From Nitrosotalea devaniterrae (lineage in GTDB: Archaea; Thermoproteota; Nitrososphaeria; Nitrososphaerales; Nitrosopumilaceae): 64,000 nt of DNA. Below the pieces are notes generated by a model. That model had not been told where the DNA came from. It did not search any database and was given only the letters and a program-made list of their open reading frames with translations. Each line of letters starts with the position of its first letter. Position 1 is the first letter of the stretch. Below are positions 1 to 9,944 of the stretch, one piece after another. The position numbers were made by a program, and so were the translations under genes. The stretch is taken from NCBI GenBank assembly GCA_900065925.1, contig LN890280.1:798451-862450 (forward strand), in the 5' to 3' direction.

Positions 1-48
1 AAAAGACTCAAAATTGACCAAATTTTATTTGTTGTATGGTGACAATAA

Positions 49-1326
49 ATGATAATTAGAAATTTTCAACCAGTATCAACAAATTCTGCAAAAAAAGATG
101 CTCTATCCATCATTGATGCAGGCATTGGTGCTGCAGATCCACGACTGTATCTTAAAAAAATTATTGTAAATGATCACTTGGTTCTGCCTGGAAGAAAAAT
201 TGATCTTGCAAAATATGATCGTGTCTTTATCATTGCAATAGGAAAGGCGTCCTATGTGATGACTAGTACCGTAGACTCACTGACACGTATTGATGGAGGC
301 ATACTGGTGGTTCCAAATAAAATTGGAGTGACAAACAAGAAATTCAAAATAATCAAGGCAGGTCATCCCCTCCCAAACAAGAATAGTCTAGTTGCAGCAA
401 AAACGATCATACAGTTTCTTGGCAAAATAGATTCTAGTGACATGGTAATATTTTTGATATCTGGGGGCTCCTCATCTCTTGTTGCCATGCCAGATGGTAT
501 CACACTGGAAGAAAAACAGACAACAACTGATCTATTGCTAAAATGCGGTGCAAGTATTCGCGAAATCAACTGCATCCGAAAACACTTGTCCAAAATCAAG
601 GGCGGCAAGATGTTAGAGTATCTTAGATCTAATGCTGTGTCTCTTGTAATGTCTGATGTGGTAGGAAACGATCTCTCAAGTATTGCATCAGGAATGACTT
701 ACTATGATAAAACAACGTTTACTGATGCCTATAAGATCTTGAAAAAATATCGTCTGGAAAAACTTGTCCCAAAGAGTATCTTACAACATTTGTCCCTTGG
801 CATGAAAGGAAAAATCCCTGAGACTCCAAAGAAAGCAAAAATAAAAAATCACATTATTGCAACCAATAAGGACTGCCTTGATGCAATGAAATTGCGTGCA
901 AAAGATCTTGGATATTCAGCAAAAATGTTAGATTGTTTGTCTGGAAATGTACAAGATCTTGGTCCGAAAATATCTAAAACATTTTCTGGCAAAAAAATGA
1001 ATTGTATTATCTTTGGAGGTGAAAGCACTGTAGTTGTAACGGGAAAAGGAAAAGGCGGACGAAACCAAGAACTTGTCTTGTATACTGCATCTGATCTGTC
1101 CAAGAAATACAATGATGTTACTGTAGCATCAGTTGGCACTGATGGGATTGATGGTGTAACTGATTGTGCAGGCGCAATTTGGCAATCGGATCAAAAACTT
1201 GATACAATAAAACAATATCTTGACAAAAATAATTCATACAATTTTTTCAAAAAGTATGGAGGCCTGATATTTACTGGTCGTACTGGAACAAACTTGATGG
1301 ACATTGGTCTTGTGCTACGAAAGTAG
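49..1326 (+). CDS. Glycerate 2-kinase (MOFRL/DUF4147 family)
   Basis: A 425-aa protein of the archaeal glycerate kinase family, which phosphorylates D-glycerate with ATP to 2-phosphoglycerate in the cytoplasm. The N-terminal half has the family stretch IIAIGKASYVM (about residues 62-72) and AGHPLPNKNS; the middle has LISGGSSSLVAMP and KHLSKIKGGK; the C-terminal MOFRL-type part has GGESTVVVTGKGKGGRNQE and SVGTDGIDG. Length fits the family. The ATG is the only reasonable start: an ATG at 35 runs into a stop. Its 3' end overlaps the convergent gene at 1315 by 12 nt. Confidence 0.9.
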   Translation: MIIRNFQPVSTNSAKKDALSIIDAGIGAADPRLYLKKIIVNDHLVLPGRKIDLAKYDRVFIIAIGKASYVMTSTVDSLTRIDGGILVVPNKIGVTNKKFKIIKAGHPLPNKNSLVAAKTIIQFLGKIDSSDMVIFLISGGSSSLVAMPDGITLEEKQTTTDLLLKCGASIREINCIRKHLSKIKGGKMLEYLRSNAVSLVMSDVVGNDLSSIASGMTYYDKTTFTDAYKILKKYRLEKLVPKSILQHLSLGMKGKIPETPKKAKIKNHIIATNKDCLDAMKLRAKDLGYSAKMLDCLSGNVQDLGPKISKTFSGKKMNCIIFGGESTVVVTGKGKGGRNQELVLYTASDLSKKYNDVTVASVGTDGIDGVTDCAGAIWQSDQKLDTIKQYLDKNNSYNFFKKYGGLIFTGRTGTNLMDIGLVLRK

Positions 1327-1701
1327 TAACTTACTTGCCTTGTTTTCGCCTGGATCTACCATTTGATATCTGACATCAAGATCTCTTTGTCTGATTATCT
1401 GATCAATGAACTTTACTCTTGTTTCAATGAAGATGTCATCAGTTGGCTTATTTTTTACAAGACGATCAAACATTGATTTTTGATCCAGCATTACTTTTAC
1501 AGTGTCACCGTTTTTCACTATGAATCTACCAATGCTCCAAAAAATTCCAACGTGAAGTGCAATGTACTTTGATTGCTCTGGTGTTACGATGTTGTAAAAA
1601 TATTCTGCGTGTATTCTACTCTCGTCAGATCTTGTCTTGGAATTTTCAATTGTCCACGAGATCTTTTTTTGATCACCATCAAAAAAGTAAATGTGTTCCA
1701 T
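1315..1701 (-). CDS. Conserved hypothetical protein, 128 aa
   Basis: Family not recognised. The protein begins MEHIYFFDGDQKKISWTIEN, has no signal peptide or membrane segment, and looks like a small soluble alpha/beta protein with a basic end (DIFIETRVKFIDQIIRQRDLDVRYQMVDPG). It converges with the glycerate kinase and overlaps its last 12 nt. Codon use resembles the neighbours, so it is probably real. Confidence 0.6.
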   Translation of the reverse strand: MEHIYFFDGDQKKISWTIENSKTRSDESRIHAEYFYNIVTPEQSKYIALHVGIFWSIGRFIVKNGDTVKVMLDQKSMFDRLVKNKPTDDIFIETRVKFIDQIIRQRDLDVRYQMVDPGENKASKLLLS

Positions 1702-1775
1702 GTCAACATATTTACTAAATATGTCAATATATTTTCTGTAAACTACTGAATAAGAAAAATGAAAATTTGCTTATC

Positions 1776-1982
1776 GTGCTAGAAGCAAATTCCTTCTTTA
1801 CAAATATGGTCGACGAACTTGTCGATTTTTCAGAATATGACCCAGAGCTTGCTGAGGGACTAAAGTGGATTGATGGCGAGGCACAAAAAAGAGGAATTAC
1901 ATTTTATGAAATGGTATTCCATGTATTGCACAGACACGATGTTGATTCTAAAGCTAAAGACTGGCTTGCAAACAGAAACTAG
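1776..1982 (+). CDS. Small protein paralogous to the gene at 3314, 68 aa
   Basis: Function unknown. Aligns along its length with the 76-aa product at 3314: FTNMVDEL matches FVRMVDNF, and GEAQKRGITFYEMVFHVL matches RESQLLGISFYDMYCVVL. No ATG precedes the conserved part in frame. GTG 1776 gives an N-terminus of the same length before the conserved Phe as in the paralogue, so I prefer it to TTG 1767; ATG 1806 would cut into the conserved segment. The two paralogues flank citrate synthase. Acidic, mostly helical, no membrane segment. Confidence 0.65.
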   Translation: MLEANSFFTNMVDELVDFSEYDPELAEGLKWIDGEAQKRGITFYEMVFHVLHRHDVDSKAKDWLANRN

Positions 1983-2020
1983 TTTTTTGTAATTGTATCT
2001 TTTGTAAATATTTTGAAATT

Positions 2021-3193
2021 TTAAATCTGTGCCAGACGTTTTTCTATTGATACGTATTCGCATCCTGATGGCCCACAGTATTTTCCAACATAGACTGCCT
2101 TTGGTCTGTAAAGCATTGGTTTTGGTGCGGCCTCTGCAAATTTTTCTTCGATGATATGAGCAGTCCATCCTGATGCTCTGGAGATTGCAAATATTGGCGT
2201 GTTAAGATCCATGGGAATGTCTAGCATATAGTATGCTGATGCACTGTAAAGGTCAACATTTGGAAAAATATCTGAACTCTTGATCTTTTTCATCTCTTCT
2301 TCTGTTACCTCTTCTACTCTTTTTGTTATGGCATACCATGGTTGTCCTGTTTTTTCAGCAAGTTTTCTTGAAAGCTCTCGGAGGACTTCGGCTCTTGGAT
2401 CAAATGTTTTGTACACTGCATGACCCATGCCCATTATTTTTTGGCTTTTTGCAAGCTTGTCTTTTATCCACTGTTCAACTTTTTCTACAGAGCCAATTTC
2501 TAAAAGCATCTTCATTACCTGAAAGTTTGCACCTCCGTGTAGCTCACCGCTCAATGCACCAACCGCTGCACTGACTGCTGCATACATGTTGGCACGCGTT
2601 GATGCTACCTCTCTTGCTGCAAATGTTGATGCGTTGAAACTGTGTTCTGCATGCAATATTAGACAAATGTCAAAAATTCTTGAAGCCTCTGTATCTGGTT
2701 CTTTTCCTGTAAGCATGTATAGGAAATTGCCTGCATGATTTAGCTTCTTTGATGGCTGGATTATCTCTTTATCGTTTCTAATCCTATCCCAGCATGCCAC
2801 GATGATTGGAATTTTTGAAATCAGATCAATTGCTCTGTTATAGTTAGTTTCTCTGTCATCTGTTTTTTGAGTATCATAGACTGCCATCATTGATACTGTA
2901 GATTGTAATACATCCATTGGGTTTGCAGTTTTTGGGATGTTTCGCAGTGTCTTCTCTAAGCCTTCTGGAATTTCACGGGTCGCAACAAGTTTGTCTGAAA
3001 AGGCAGAAAGAACATCCTGTGTAGGCAAGTCCTCGTTGAGTAAAAGACATGCTGTCTCCTCAAAGGTTGATTTTTTTACAAGGTCTAGTATGTCATATCC
3101 TCTGTAAATCAGCTTGCCATTGATGCCGTCTATTGCAGAAATCTTGGTATCTGCTACCTCGATGTTTCGAAGGCCAATATTCTTTGTCTGCAC
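2021..3193 (-). CDS. Citrate synthase
   Basis: 390 aa; condenses oxaloacetate and acetyl-CoA to citrate, the entry step of the oxidative TCA branch and a source of 2-oxoglutarate. Typical motifs: IDGINGKLIYRGYDI near the N-terminus, LHAEHSFNASTFAAR, GALSGELHGGANFQVM (active-site His region) and MGMGHAVYKTFDPRAEVLRE (second catalytic His), with SRASGWTAHIIEE near the C-terminus. Length is that of the short (type I, archaeal/Gram-positive) enzymes. A GTG start (MQTKNIGL) is the only one that fits. 2-methylcitrate synthase activity cannot be excluded. Confidence 0.93.
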   Translation of the reverse strand: MQTKNIGLRNIEVADTKISAIDGINGKLIYRGYDILDLVKKSTFEETACLLLNEDLPTQDVLSAFSDKLVATREIPEGLEKTLRNIPKTANPMDVLQSTVSMMAVYDTQKTDDRETNYNRAIDLISKIPIIVACWDRIRNDKEIIQPSKKLNHAGNFLYMLTGKEPDTEASRIFDICLILHAEHSFNASTFAAREVASTRANMYAAVSAAVGALSGELHGGANFQVMKMLLEIGSVEKVEQWIKDKLAKSQKIMGMGHAVYKTFDPRAEVLRELSRKLAEKTGQPWYAITKRVEEVTEEEMKKIKSSDIFPNVDLYSASAYYMLDIPMDLNTPIFAISRASGWTAHIIEEKFAEAAPKPMLYRPKAVYVGKYCGPSGCEYVSIEKRLAQI

Positions 3194-3313
3194 GGGTTAC
3201 AATGGGAAAAATACGTATTAAATTATTACTAATCTAGTAAATAAAAAATTAAGCAGTTGGTCTAATCTAACAACTTTGGTAATTATAGCAAAATTTGACA
3301 TGAATTGGTAGAA

Positions 3314-3544
3314 ATGAGCCAATGGGATGACGAATTTGTCCGTATGGTGGACAATTTTGTGGTAGAGACCAAAGACCCTAGAGTCTTGCAAGAGATTTCT
3401 GATCTTGATAGAGAATCCCAATTACTTGGAATCTCATTTTATGACATGTATTGTGTAGTACTGCAGGATGTCAAGGGACACCAAACACTGGTTGCAGAAT
3501 TCAAAACATACATGAGCCTAAAGAAAGCAAAGTCTGTTTTTTAG
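3314..3544 (+). CDS. Small protein paralogous to the gene at 1776, 76 aa
   Basis: Function unknown. Start at ATG 3314 (MSQWDDEFVRMVDNF); a TTG three codons upstream is less likely. Shares the core F..MVD(N/E)(F/L)V and ..(S/A)Q..GI(S/T)FY(D/E)M..VL with the product of the gene at 1776. It is transcribed divergently from citrate synthase and precedes the DHH phosphoesterase by about 35 nt, so it may be co-transcribed with that gene. Confidence 0.7.
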   Translation: MSQWDDEFVRMVDNFVVETKDPRVLQEISDLDRESQLLGISFYDMYCVVLQDVKGHQTLVAEFKTYMSLKKAKSVF

Positions 3545-3578
3545 TTTAAATGAGGGGTTTTCATCCCGTGAATAATCC

Positions 3579-4559
3579 ATGGCGCGAACTAGAGTTGTCT
3601 GTGTTTCCCACAAAGAAGATGCTGATGGGGTAAGCTCTGCATCATTAATCAGAAAAGCGTTTGGTGGGGAAACAAAGCTAGTAGATTATCCTGGATTGAT
3701 GAATGAGCTTGAAGCATTAAAAAATGATGAAAAACTAAAGACATTATTCATTTGTGACCTTGGACTGAGCAAATCAAATCAGGACCAGTTTGTAGAATTA
3801 CTAAAGGCATTAAGAAAAAATAAAGTCTCCATTACATACATTGACCATCACGATATTGAAGATGCAATAAAAAAGAAGATCAAGGCTTTGAAAGTAAAAC
3901 TGATTCATACGGTAAACGAGTGTACTACCGTACAGGTGTACAATGCATTCAAGACAAAACTGTCTGACTATGGTTCATTCTTGGCAGCATGTGCTGCAGT
4001 AACTGATTACATGGAAGACAGGCCCATTGGAGCTGCGCAACTACAACGATTTGATAGACAGTTTGTACTGTTGGAGGCTACTGTTCTTACATTTACAATT
4101 ACAAGTCATCAAAAAGATCCTGAATTCCTATTGTATCTGGTAGATGAGCTAAGCGATTCCAAGTACCCACACCAAATAAACAACACATTTGAATTTGCAA
4201 GAATCCAGGCAGAAAGAATTTCTGGAGTCATACAAAAAGTCAAAGACAACATGAAGAAGATGAAAAATCTTTCCTACATGGAAGTGACAGATTCTGGTGC
4301 AAGCATGGCAGTAAACTTTGTCTTGGGATTATCAGGAAAAGAAGTTGGAGTGTCATACAAGTTACGAGAAGAACAAGGAATCTATGCAGTATCGGTCAGA
4401 GGTGCAAAATCATGCAAGGTACATCTTGGCAGAATTGTAAACCAATTGGCAACAGATCTTGGCGGTTCTGGTGGAGGACATGATAAGGCATGTGGTGCAG
4501 TCATTCCAAAAGAAAAGATTGGCTTGTTCTTGAAAAAGTTTAATTCAAAACTCAAATAG
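3579..4559 (+). CDS. DHH/DHHA1-family phosphoesterase
   Basis: 326-aa RecJ/nanoRNase-like protein. Metal-site motifs: SHKEDADGVSSASL (His11, Asp14, Asp16), FICDLGLS and the family-naming Asp-His-His in YIDHHD (residues 89-91). The C-terminal DHHA1 part has the glycine-rich GGSGGGHDKACGAVIP typical of the family. Probably an exonuclease or nano-RNase/cyclic-dinucleotide phosphodiesterase; substrate cannot be told by eye. Converges with the RidA gene and overlaps it by 8 nt. Confidence 0.85.
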   Translation: MARTRVVCVSHKEDADGVSSASLIRKAFGGETKLVDYPGLMNELEALKNDEKLKTLFICDLGLSKSNQDQFVELLKALRKNKVSITYIDHHDIEDAIKKKIKALKVKLIHTVNECTTVQVYNAFKTKLSDYGSFLAACAAVTDYMEDRPIGAAQLQRFDRQFVLLEATVLTFTITSHQKDPEFLLYLVDELSDSKYPHQINNTFEFARIQAERISGVIQKVKDNMKKMKNLSYMEVTDSGASMAVNFVLGLSGKEVGVSYKLREEQGIYAVSVRGAKSCKVHLGRIVNQLATDLGGSGGGHDKACGAVIPKEKIGLFLKKFNSKLK

Positions 4560-5007
4560 TCTCTGCAATCAAATCGATTTCTACTGCAGAATTCAAAGGC
4601 AGACTTGCAACTCCTAATGCAATTCTAGTATGTTTTCCCTTTTCTCCAAATATTTCAAAAAGAAGATCTGATGCGGCATTGATTATCTTTGGATGCTCGT
4701 AAAATTCTGGAGAACTGTTGACAAATCCTGAAACTCTCACAATCTTTGATACTTTGTCTAGTGTTCCAAGCTCTAGTTTTAGCTGGGCCAAGACATTTGT
4801 TATGCACAACTTGGCTGCCTTTTGAGCATCTTCAACAGAAATGCTTGTTGGTACCTGACCCTTGAATTGTACCTGTCCATCTTTTACTGGGATCTGTCCT
4901 GATACAAAGACCAAGTTTCCTGTTCTAACAACTGGAATGTACGAGCCTGCAGGCTTGGGTGGTGTTGGAAGGGTTATGCCAAGTGATTCTAGTTTTTCCT
5001 CAATCAC
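4552..5007 (-). CDS. RidA/YjgF family enamine/imine deaminase
   Basis: 151 aa, close to RidA-like proteins of the YjgF/YER057c/UK114 superfamily, which hydrolyse reactive enamines and imines released by PLP enzymes. Recognisable stretches: GSYIPVVRTGNLVFVSGQIPV, AQKAAKLCITNVLAQLK, VRVSGFVNSSPEF and RIALGVASLPLNSAVEIDLIAE. The length (longer than the roughly 128-aa archetype) and LPTPPKPAGSY match the RidA-like subgroup. GTG start. No neighbouring gene indicates a specific pathway. Confidence 0.88.
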   Translation of the reverse strand: MIEEKLESLGITLPTPPKPAGSYIPVVRTGNLVFVSGQIPVKDGQVQFKGQVPTSISVEDAQKAAKLCITNVLAQLKLELGTLDKVSKIVRVSGFVNSSPEFYEHPKIINAASDLLFEIFGEKGKHTRIALGVASLPLNSAVEIDLIAETI

Positions 5008-5071
5008 GGTATTACTCTATTGCCTGCCTTGATTTTAATATTCATATATCATACTGGGTAAACTCCACTTG

Positions 5072-5305
5072 ATGGACAAGACCAAACCTCATGGTCATGA
5101 GCTCAAAAAAGAACTTGATGTACTGATATCAAAAATTAGCGCATTGGAGGCAGCATCAACCGACCGTGAAAAAAAGTCTTTGATGGGTGTACTCAAAGTG
5201 CTTGCAGAAAACCAAAAACACTTTGTTGACGAGTTTGAGCATCTCAAAAAAGCACTAGATCTGATGATGGTACAGATCTTCAAAATGGATCAAGCCAAAA
5301 AGTAA
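5072..5305 (+). CDS. Small coiled-coil protein, 77 aa
   Basis: Unknown family. ATG 5072 chosen over the TTG directly before it. Highly charged, predicted almost wholly helical with heptad-like spacing (LKKELDVLISKISALEAA, then HFVDEFEHLKKALDLMMVQIFKM). No Cys and no membrane segment. Short intergenic gaps on both sides give no strong operon link. Confidence 0.55.
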   Translation: MDKTKPHGHELKKELDVLISKISALEAASTDREKKSLMGVLKVLAENQKHFVDEFEHLKKALDLMMVQIFKMDQAKK

Positions 5306-5373
5306 CCTAGTCTTGGATGTTCCATGTTCTCACAATAAAAGATTAAATTCAGCCCCCAATTGTTGGGAAACAA

Positions 5374-6366
5374 ATGTCCCATTCTGCCGAGCCATCAGAC
5401 AGCCCAAAACCTGTTGTAAAAGACAAGAATCCTCATAATTATAGAAAAGTCGGCTATTCACTGATTGTAATTTCTGTATCTCTGGTTCTCATAGGTTTGC
5501 TTATTTTATTCATAGGTGACAATTATCATTTCTCAGGTGATATCATGGCAAAACAAGAGATTGATTCCATGACTCCAAAGGCTGGTTATGACATTGTTGC
5601 ATTTGATTACACTCAGCCAATTGGTGCCAAGCTCCAACTCTTGGGTCATACAAGTACATTGGATGATGCAAAAAAACTACGAGCTCAACATACTCCAGAT
5701 TATAATGGTCAGAAAGGCCAAGTCCTAATCTTTGATACATCTATTGCAAATAATACGCAATCAATTTCTCTAGCCGAAGTCTATGCGATGACTCCTACGT
5801 CTGGATACAACGTAGTGTCTTTTAATACTATGATGCCTGTTGGTGCAAGACTTTCACCACAAACACTTGACGCAGTACTTGGTGCTGCAGTAAACGACTC
5901 TGCAAGATACAGTTCTGCAAATGTTGACAAGCAAATCGAAATACTCACTTTCACTTCATCATTTGAAGATAACCTACAGCAGATACTTGGTTCAAAATAT
6001 GATCCTATGATGGCAACTGAAAACATCAACCAGATTAAATTAACTCCTGCAAAACTGATACCTCCGCCACCAGCTCCGGTAGTACCAGCTAATGTTACTG
6101 TTGTAACACCAATACCACAAAATGTAACAAGTGCTACAACTCTAGTTAATTCTACCATATCCACAAATGCTACTGAGAAACTAGCTATCAGTACCAGTAT
6201 GAATCAGACAAATTCAACTAGTGAAAAATCAGGTATGCCAACAAACAATGCTGATCATGTTACAATAGCAGACCATGCATCTGTGTCTTCAAATCACACC
6301 TCTGTTAATAGTACCAAAACCGTATCTCTATCAGAAAATGTTACAGTCACTTCTTCGCCAAAATAA
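5374..6366 (+). CDS. Membrane-anchored extracellular protein with duplicated domain and sequon-rich tail
   Basis: 330 aa, unrecognised family. A cytoplasmic N-terminus of about 28 residues precedes one membrane helix (about 29-50, YSLIVISVSLVLIGLLILFI), so most of the protein should lie outside. Two copies of a module follow: DSMTPKAGYDIVAFDYTQPI (about 65 on) and YAMTPTSGYNVVSFNTMMPV (about 138 on), each ending in a VLIF/EILTF strand. After a Pro-rich linker (PPPPAPVVPANVT) the C-terminal third is Thr/Ser/Asn-rich with many N-x-S/T sequons, as expected of a heavily glycosylated stalk. Confidence 0.7.
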   Translation: MSHSAEPSDSPKPVVKDKNPHNYRKVGYSLIVISVSLVLIGLLILFIGDNYHFSGDIMAKQEIDSMTPKAGYDIVAFDYTQPIGAKLQLLGHTSTLDDAKKLRAQHTPDYNGQKGQVLIFDTSIANNTQSISLAEVYAMTPTSGYNVVSFNTMMPVGARLSPQTLDAVLGAAVNDSARYSSANVDKQIEILTFTSSFEDNLQQILGSKYDPMMATENINQIKLTPAKLIPPPPAPVVPANVTVVTPIPQNVTSATTLVNSTISTNATEKLAISTSMNQTNSTSEKSGMPTNNADHVTIADHASVSSNHTSVNSTKTVSLSENVTVTSSPK

Positions 6367-6369
6367 AAC

Positions 6370-6522
6370 TTAGACTAGCTCATCATCAATTTCTTCAATA
6401 GGCTCTAAAAATTGTGAACACGTACAAGTCCTTACAAGACACTTGCCAAATTTTACAAGAGACTTGCTTTCTTCAGATGGTATGTGCGCATCACTTGTGT
6501 GATGACATCTCTTGCAATTCAT
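6370..6522 (-). CDS. Small Cys-rich putative zinc protein, 50 aa
   Basis: A short gene read by hand: MNCKRCHHTSDAHIP at the N-terminus, then FGKCLVRTCTCSQFLE and an acidic tail EIDDELV. Two Cys clusters (CxxCHH and C-x4-C-x-C) suggest a single metal-binding site. ATG at 6522; an in-frame stop lies a few codons upstream and a TTAAATAA box lies about 30 nt upstream. It sits between two secreted-protein genes. Function unknown. Confidence 0.6.
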   Translation of the reverse strand: MNCKRCHHTSDAHIPSEESKSLVKFGKCLVRTCTCSQFLEPIEEIDDELV

Positions 6523-6552
6523 AACTGAACCATTTTCTAGTTTTATTTAACT

Positions 6553-7443
6553 CTAGTTTCCTACTTGGACTATGCCTTTTGTGATTAGCCACTGGATGCT
6601 TTGCACAAACTCATTGTCTGTAGTTTGACCGTCTGCCCACATTGAGGTGCTGTGTTTTAGCCATGTGGGAATTGTCTGAGACGAACTGCTTCCTGATGTT
6701 TGGTGTGGGATCTGCATTATTCCGTTTGATATCAAATACTGGATTGCATTAGTGAATTCCGAATCTTGTACATCTCCTTGGGACCACATCTTTGCAGTGG
6801 TTTTAACCCATTTTGGTATTGATACATTACTTTTCATATTTTTCATTGCATCAGAATCTGAGCTTATCATATTGGTACTAGCCAACTTGTCTGTAAAGTC
6901 TACAATCTCTGGATTCCCACCAATTGTAATAATTTCAGAAGAATGCTCCTCTAACAAAATTCCTGTTTCAATATCGTATACAATTTTTGATGTGCTGTTT
7001 TCACTAGAGTGGAATGCAACCAGGGCAGTTCTTTTGAATCCGTTAAAGTCTGTCACAAGTTGTGTGACTGAAGGATCTGACTTGCTGTAATTGATTGGTG
7101 ATGCCAAGACTTCAAGAAACGGTCTTACTGCATTGACATCTTGTGGACTGTGTGCAAAACCTGTTTTTAGATTTAGAATCATGGTAGTGTTTTGAACTCC
7201 ACTCTTGTCATCTTGGCTTTGTACTAGATTGATGTTATTTGCATCAACCATGTTTCCAAAACTGTAGGTCTGGGAACTATTCATGTCTCTTAATGAAATA
7301 TTATATTTTAGCATGTTACCAGGATGTGCACAAATGGTATTTGGCTGGCATGTATCTGCCTGCTGGGAAAATGCCGGTCCTGTATGTAAAGCGATACAGA
7401 ATATGGAGATTACAAAAACAAGAAAAATGGCTTTAAATTTCAT
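6553..7443 (-). CDS. Secreted protein with two C-terminal IPxW repeats
   Basis: 296 aa with a signal peptide ([20 protein letters not shown], cleavage probably after AFS, near residue 26). The central domain is not recognised; it has paired Cys near the mature N-terminus (DTCQPNTIC). The C-terminus carries two roughly 38-residue repeats: [19 protein letters not shown]...[11 protein letters not shown] and [19 protein letters not shown]...[11 protein letters not shown]. The same repeat occurs in the protease at 9945. It is probably a cell-surface interaction or anchoring module; that role is inference. Confidence 0.75.
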   Translation of the reverse strand: MKFKAIFLVFVISIFCIALHTGPAFSQQADTCQPNTICAHPGNMLKYNISLRDMNSSQTYSFGNMVDANNINLVQSQDDKSGVQNTTMILNLKTGFAHSPQDVNAVRPFLEVLASPINYSKSDPSVTQLVTDFNGFKRTALVAFHSSENSTSKIVYDIETGILLEEHSSEIITIGGNPEIVDFTDKLASTNMISSDSDAMKNMKSNVSIPKWVKTTAKMWSQGDVQDSEFTNAIQYLISNGIMQIPHQTSGSSSSQTIPTWLKHSTSMWADGQTTDNEFVQSIQWLITKGIVQVGN

Positions 7444-7517
7444 TACTTGAATTTGTCATCAAACCAAGTAAGATTATTGTTTCTGTTAAAGAGATCAATA
7501 CAAATACTGTAATTTTC

Positions 7518-9557
7518 TTGTATGGTATATTGCCAAATAATCTGATTAAAGAATCAAGTCCTTACCTTTTACAGCATGCAGAAAACCCTGTCCAGTGGTA
7601 TGCATGGGGTGAAGAGGCACTGGCCAAGGCAAAGCAAGAAAACAAGCCAATCTTTCTCAGTGTTGGATATAGTGCATGTCACTGGTGCCATGTTATGGCT
7701 CATGAATCATTTGAAAACGAAGAGATTGCCAAGGCAATGAATGATAATTTTGTCAATATCAAAGTGGACCGGGAAGAGCGACCTGATATTGATGATATCT
7801 ATCAAAAGGTGTGTCAACTAAATACTGGTAGTGGAGGATGGCCCCTTAGCGTATTTTTGACACCTGATCAAAGGCCATTTTATGTTGGAACATATTTTCC
7901 ACCACTTGACAACTATGGTAGGCCTGGATTTGGAAGTCTGGTGTTGCAGCTTGCACAAGCCTGGAAAGAAAAGCCTGGAAATGTAGAGCAAGCCGCTGAA
8001 AATTTTGTCAACACATTACAGAAAACAGAATCTATTGCACTTGATTCAAAACTAGAACGATCAATACTTGATGAAGCAGCCGTAAACTTGTTGTCAATTG
8101 CAGACATGACAAATGGGGGATTTGGACAAGCGCCCAAGTTTCCAAATGCATCAAATCTTTCATTTATGTTACGATACTCAAAATTGTCTGGAATTGCAAA
8201 GTTCCAAGACTTTGTCTTCAAGACATTATCTAAAATGGCAAACGGGGGATTGTACGATCAACTCGGTGGTGGATTTCATAGATATTCTACTGATTCAAGA
8301 TGGCTTGTACCACATTTTGAAAAAATGCTCTATGATAATGCGTTGTTGCCTCCAGTTTATGCTGAAGCGTACCAAATTTCAAAAGACCCACGATATCTTG
8401 AGGTCATACGAGATACACTACGGTATGTCTTGGGACAAATGACATCTCCTGAAGGTGGATTTTATTCTGCAGAAGATGCAGATTCTGAAGGGGAAGAAGG
8501 AAAATTCTATGTATGGAAGAAAAAGGAAGTTCAAGAAATACTGGGAAAAGACTCTGACATATTTTGTTTGTACTATGATGTGACAGATGGCGGCAACTTT
8601 GAGGGGCATACCATACTGTACAACAGCATGAATTTGTCCTCAATAGCATTTCACTTTGGCAAGCCCGAATCTGAAATTATATCAATATTGAAACAATCTC
8701 GAGAGAAACTCTATGCAGCAAGGGCAAAACGAGTGCGTCCTGGTAGGGATGACAAGATAATGACAAGTTGGAATTCGCTCATGATTACCTCCTTTGTAAA
8801 AGGTTACCGGGTATCTGGAGATGAAGACTTTTTACATGCTGCTAAAAATGGCATAAAATTCATCGAAGAGAAACTGACAAAAAATGGAGAACTGCTTCAT
8901 ACACATAAAGATGGCCAGTCAAAGCTCAAGGCATATCTTGATGATTATGCATATTTTGTAAATGCACTACTTGACTACTTTGAGGTTGCACCTTCAAAAA
9001 AATACCTTGACCTTGCTACATATTATGCAAATTACTTGCTTGACCATTTCTGGGATGAAGACCACAAGAACTTTTTCTTTACTGCTGACAACCATGAGAA
9101 ACTAATCATCAGAACAAAGAACATCTATGACTTGTCTTTACCGTCTGGAAACTCTGTTGCAGCTGGAGTAATGCTAAGGCTGTATCATCTAACACAAGAA
9201 AAAAAATACCTTGATGTATCAATCAAAGTAATGGAGTCTCTTGCAGTGATGGCTGCAGAAAATCCATTTGGATTTGGCCAGTTGTTAAATTCTGTATATG
9301 CATACTTGCAAAAGCCTGTAGAGATTACCATATTGAATACAATGAACTCTGATGTGAAAAATTATCTCTTGAAAAAATTCATACCAGAAGCAATCCTTGT
9401 CATGATTTCAAGAAAAGAAGATCTTGAAGACCTTCAAGGCTTGCAGTTTTTTGCAGGAAAAGAATACGATGGCACTAAAACCAAGGTCTATGTTTGCAGA
9501 GACTTTACATGTTCTTTACCTCTTGAGACCGTACCTGATATTGAAAAACTCGTCTAG
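7518..9557 (+). CDS. Thioredoxin-domain protein, YyaL/SSP411 (DUF255) family
   Basis: 679 aa, the usual length for this family. The N-terminal thioredoxin-like domain has [20 protein letters not shown] and a CxxC at residues 54-57 ([13 protein letters not shown]), then [10 protein letters not shown]. The rest is an (alpha/alpha) barrel resembling glycoside hydrolases/epimerases ([56 protein letters not shown]). The biochemical role of the family is not settled. No ATG starts the frame; TTG 7518 or TTG 7530 is used. The 3' end overlaps the convergent gene by 4 nt. Confidence 0.9.
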   Translation: MYGILPNNLIKESSPYLLQHAENPVQWYAWGEEALAKAKQENKPIFLSVGYSACHWCHVMAHESFENEEIAKAMNDNFVNIKVDREERPDIDDIYQKVCQLNTGSGGWPLSVFLTPDQRPFYVGTYFPPLDNYGRPGFGSLVLQLAQAWKEKPGNVEQAAENFVNTLQKTESIALDSKLERSILDEAAVNLLSIADMTNGGFGQAPKFPNASNLSFMLRYSKLSGIAKFQDFVFKTLSKMANGGLYDQLGGGFHRYSTDSRWLVPHFEKMLYDNALLPPVYAEAYQISKDPRYLEVIRDTLRYVLGQMTSPEGGFYSAEDADSEGEEGKFYVWKKKEVQEILGKDSDIFCLYYDVTDGGNFEGHTILYNSMNLSSIAFHFGKPESEIISILKQSREKLYAARAKRVRPGRDDKIMTSWNSLMITSFVKGYRVSGDEDFLHAAKNGIKFIEEKLTKNGELLHTHKDGQSKLKAYLDDYAYFVNALLDYFEVAPSKKYLDLATYYANYLLDHFWDEDHKNFFFTADNHEKLIIRTKNIYDLSLPSGNSVAAGVMLRLYHLTQEKKYLDVSIKVMESLAVMAAENPFGFGQLLNSVYAYLQKPVEITILNTMNSDVKNYLLKKFIPEAILVMISRKEDLEDLQGLQFFAGKEYDGTKTKVYVCRDFTCSLPLETVPDIEKLV

Positions 9558-9874
9558 ATTTTTTTTATGTTAATTTCAAGTCTCTGGCCTACTGCAGGAC
9601 TGCCCATTCTCTCATATCTTCGCTTTGGCATCGTAATTACGATTGATGTCTGGGCATAGCTCTTGATTGCAATCGTAGGCTGGGCTTGAAGTATTGCCTC
9701 GATAAATGGTGCAATCTGGTCCCTGAGTTCTGGGTCTAGTTTTTGGTTTATTGCATCAAGCATTAGCTGTTTTTGTGAGACAGGTTCTGTCTGGACATCT
9801 TCAACAAGTGTCAATTGGACTGTCTGGCCATTGTCAACTAACTGTTGGATTTGATACTGGACTAGCTCTGACAT
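9554..9874 (-). CDS. Conserved hypothetical protein, 106 aa
   Basis: Not recognised. Starts at ATG 9874 ([16 protein letters not shown]); a TTG one codon upstream is possible. Soluble, with a helical middle ([29 protein letters not shown]) and a C-terminal strand region with a basic segment [10 protein letters not shown] followed by [11 protein letters not shown]. Convergent with the YyaL gene. Confidence 0.55.
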   Translation of the reverse strand: MSELVQYQIQQLVDNGQTVQLTLVEDVQTEPVSQKQLMLDAINQKLDPELRDQIAPFIEAILQAQPTIAIKSYAQTSIVITMPKRRYERMGSPAVGQRLEINIKKI

Positions 9875-9944
9875 CAAGGTACCGTTGAAAATGTTTCAAT
9901 TTAACTTTTCACAAATTGTATCATATTTTTGTGTCTAGGGTTTT

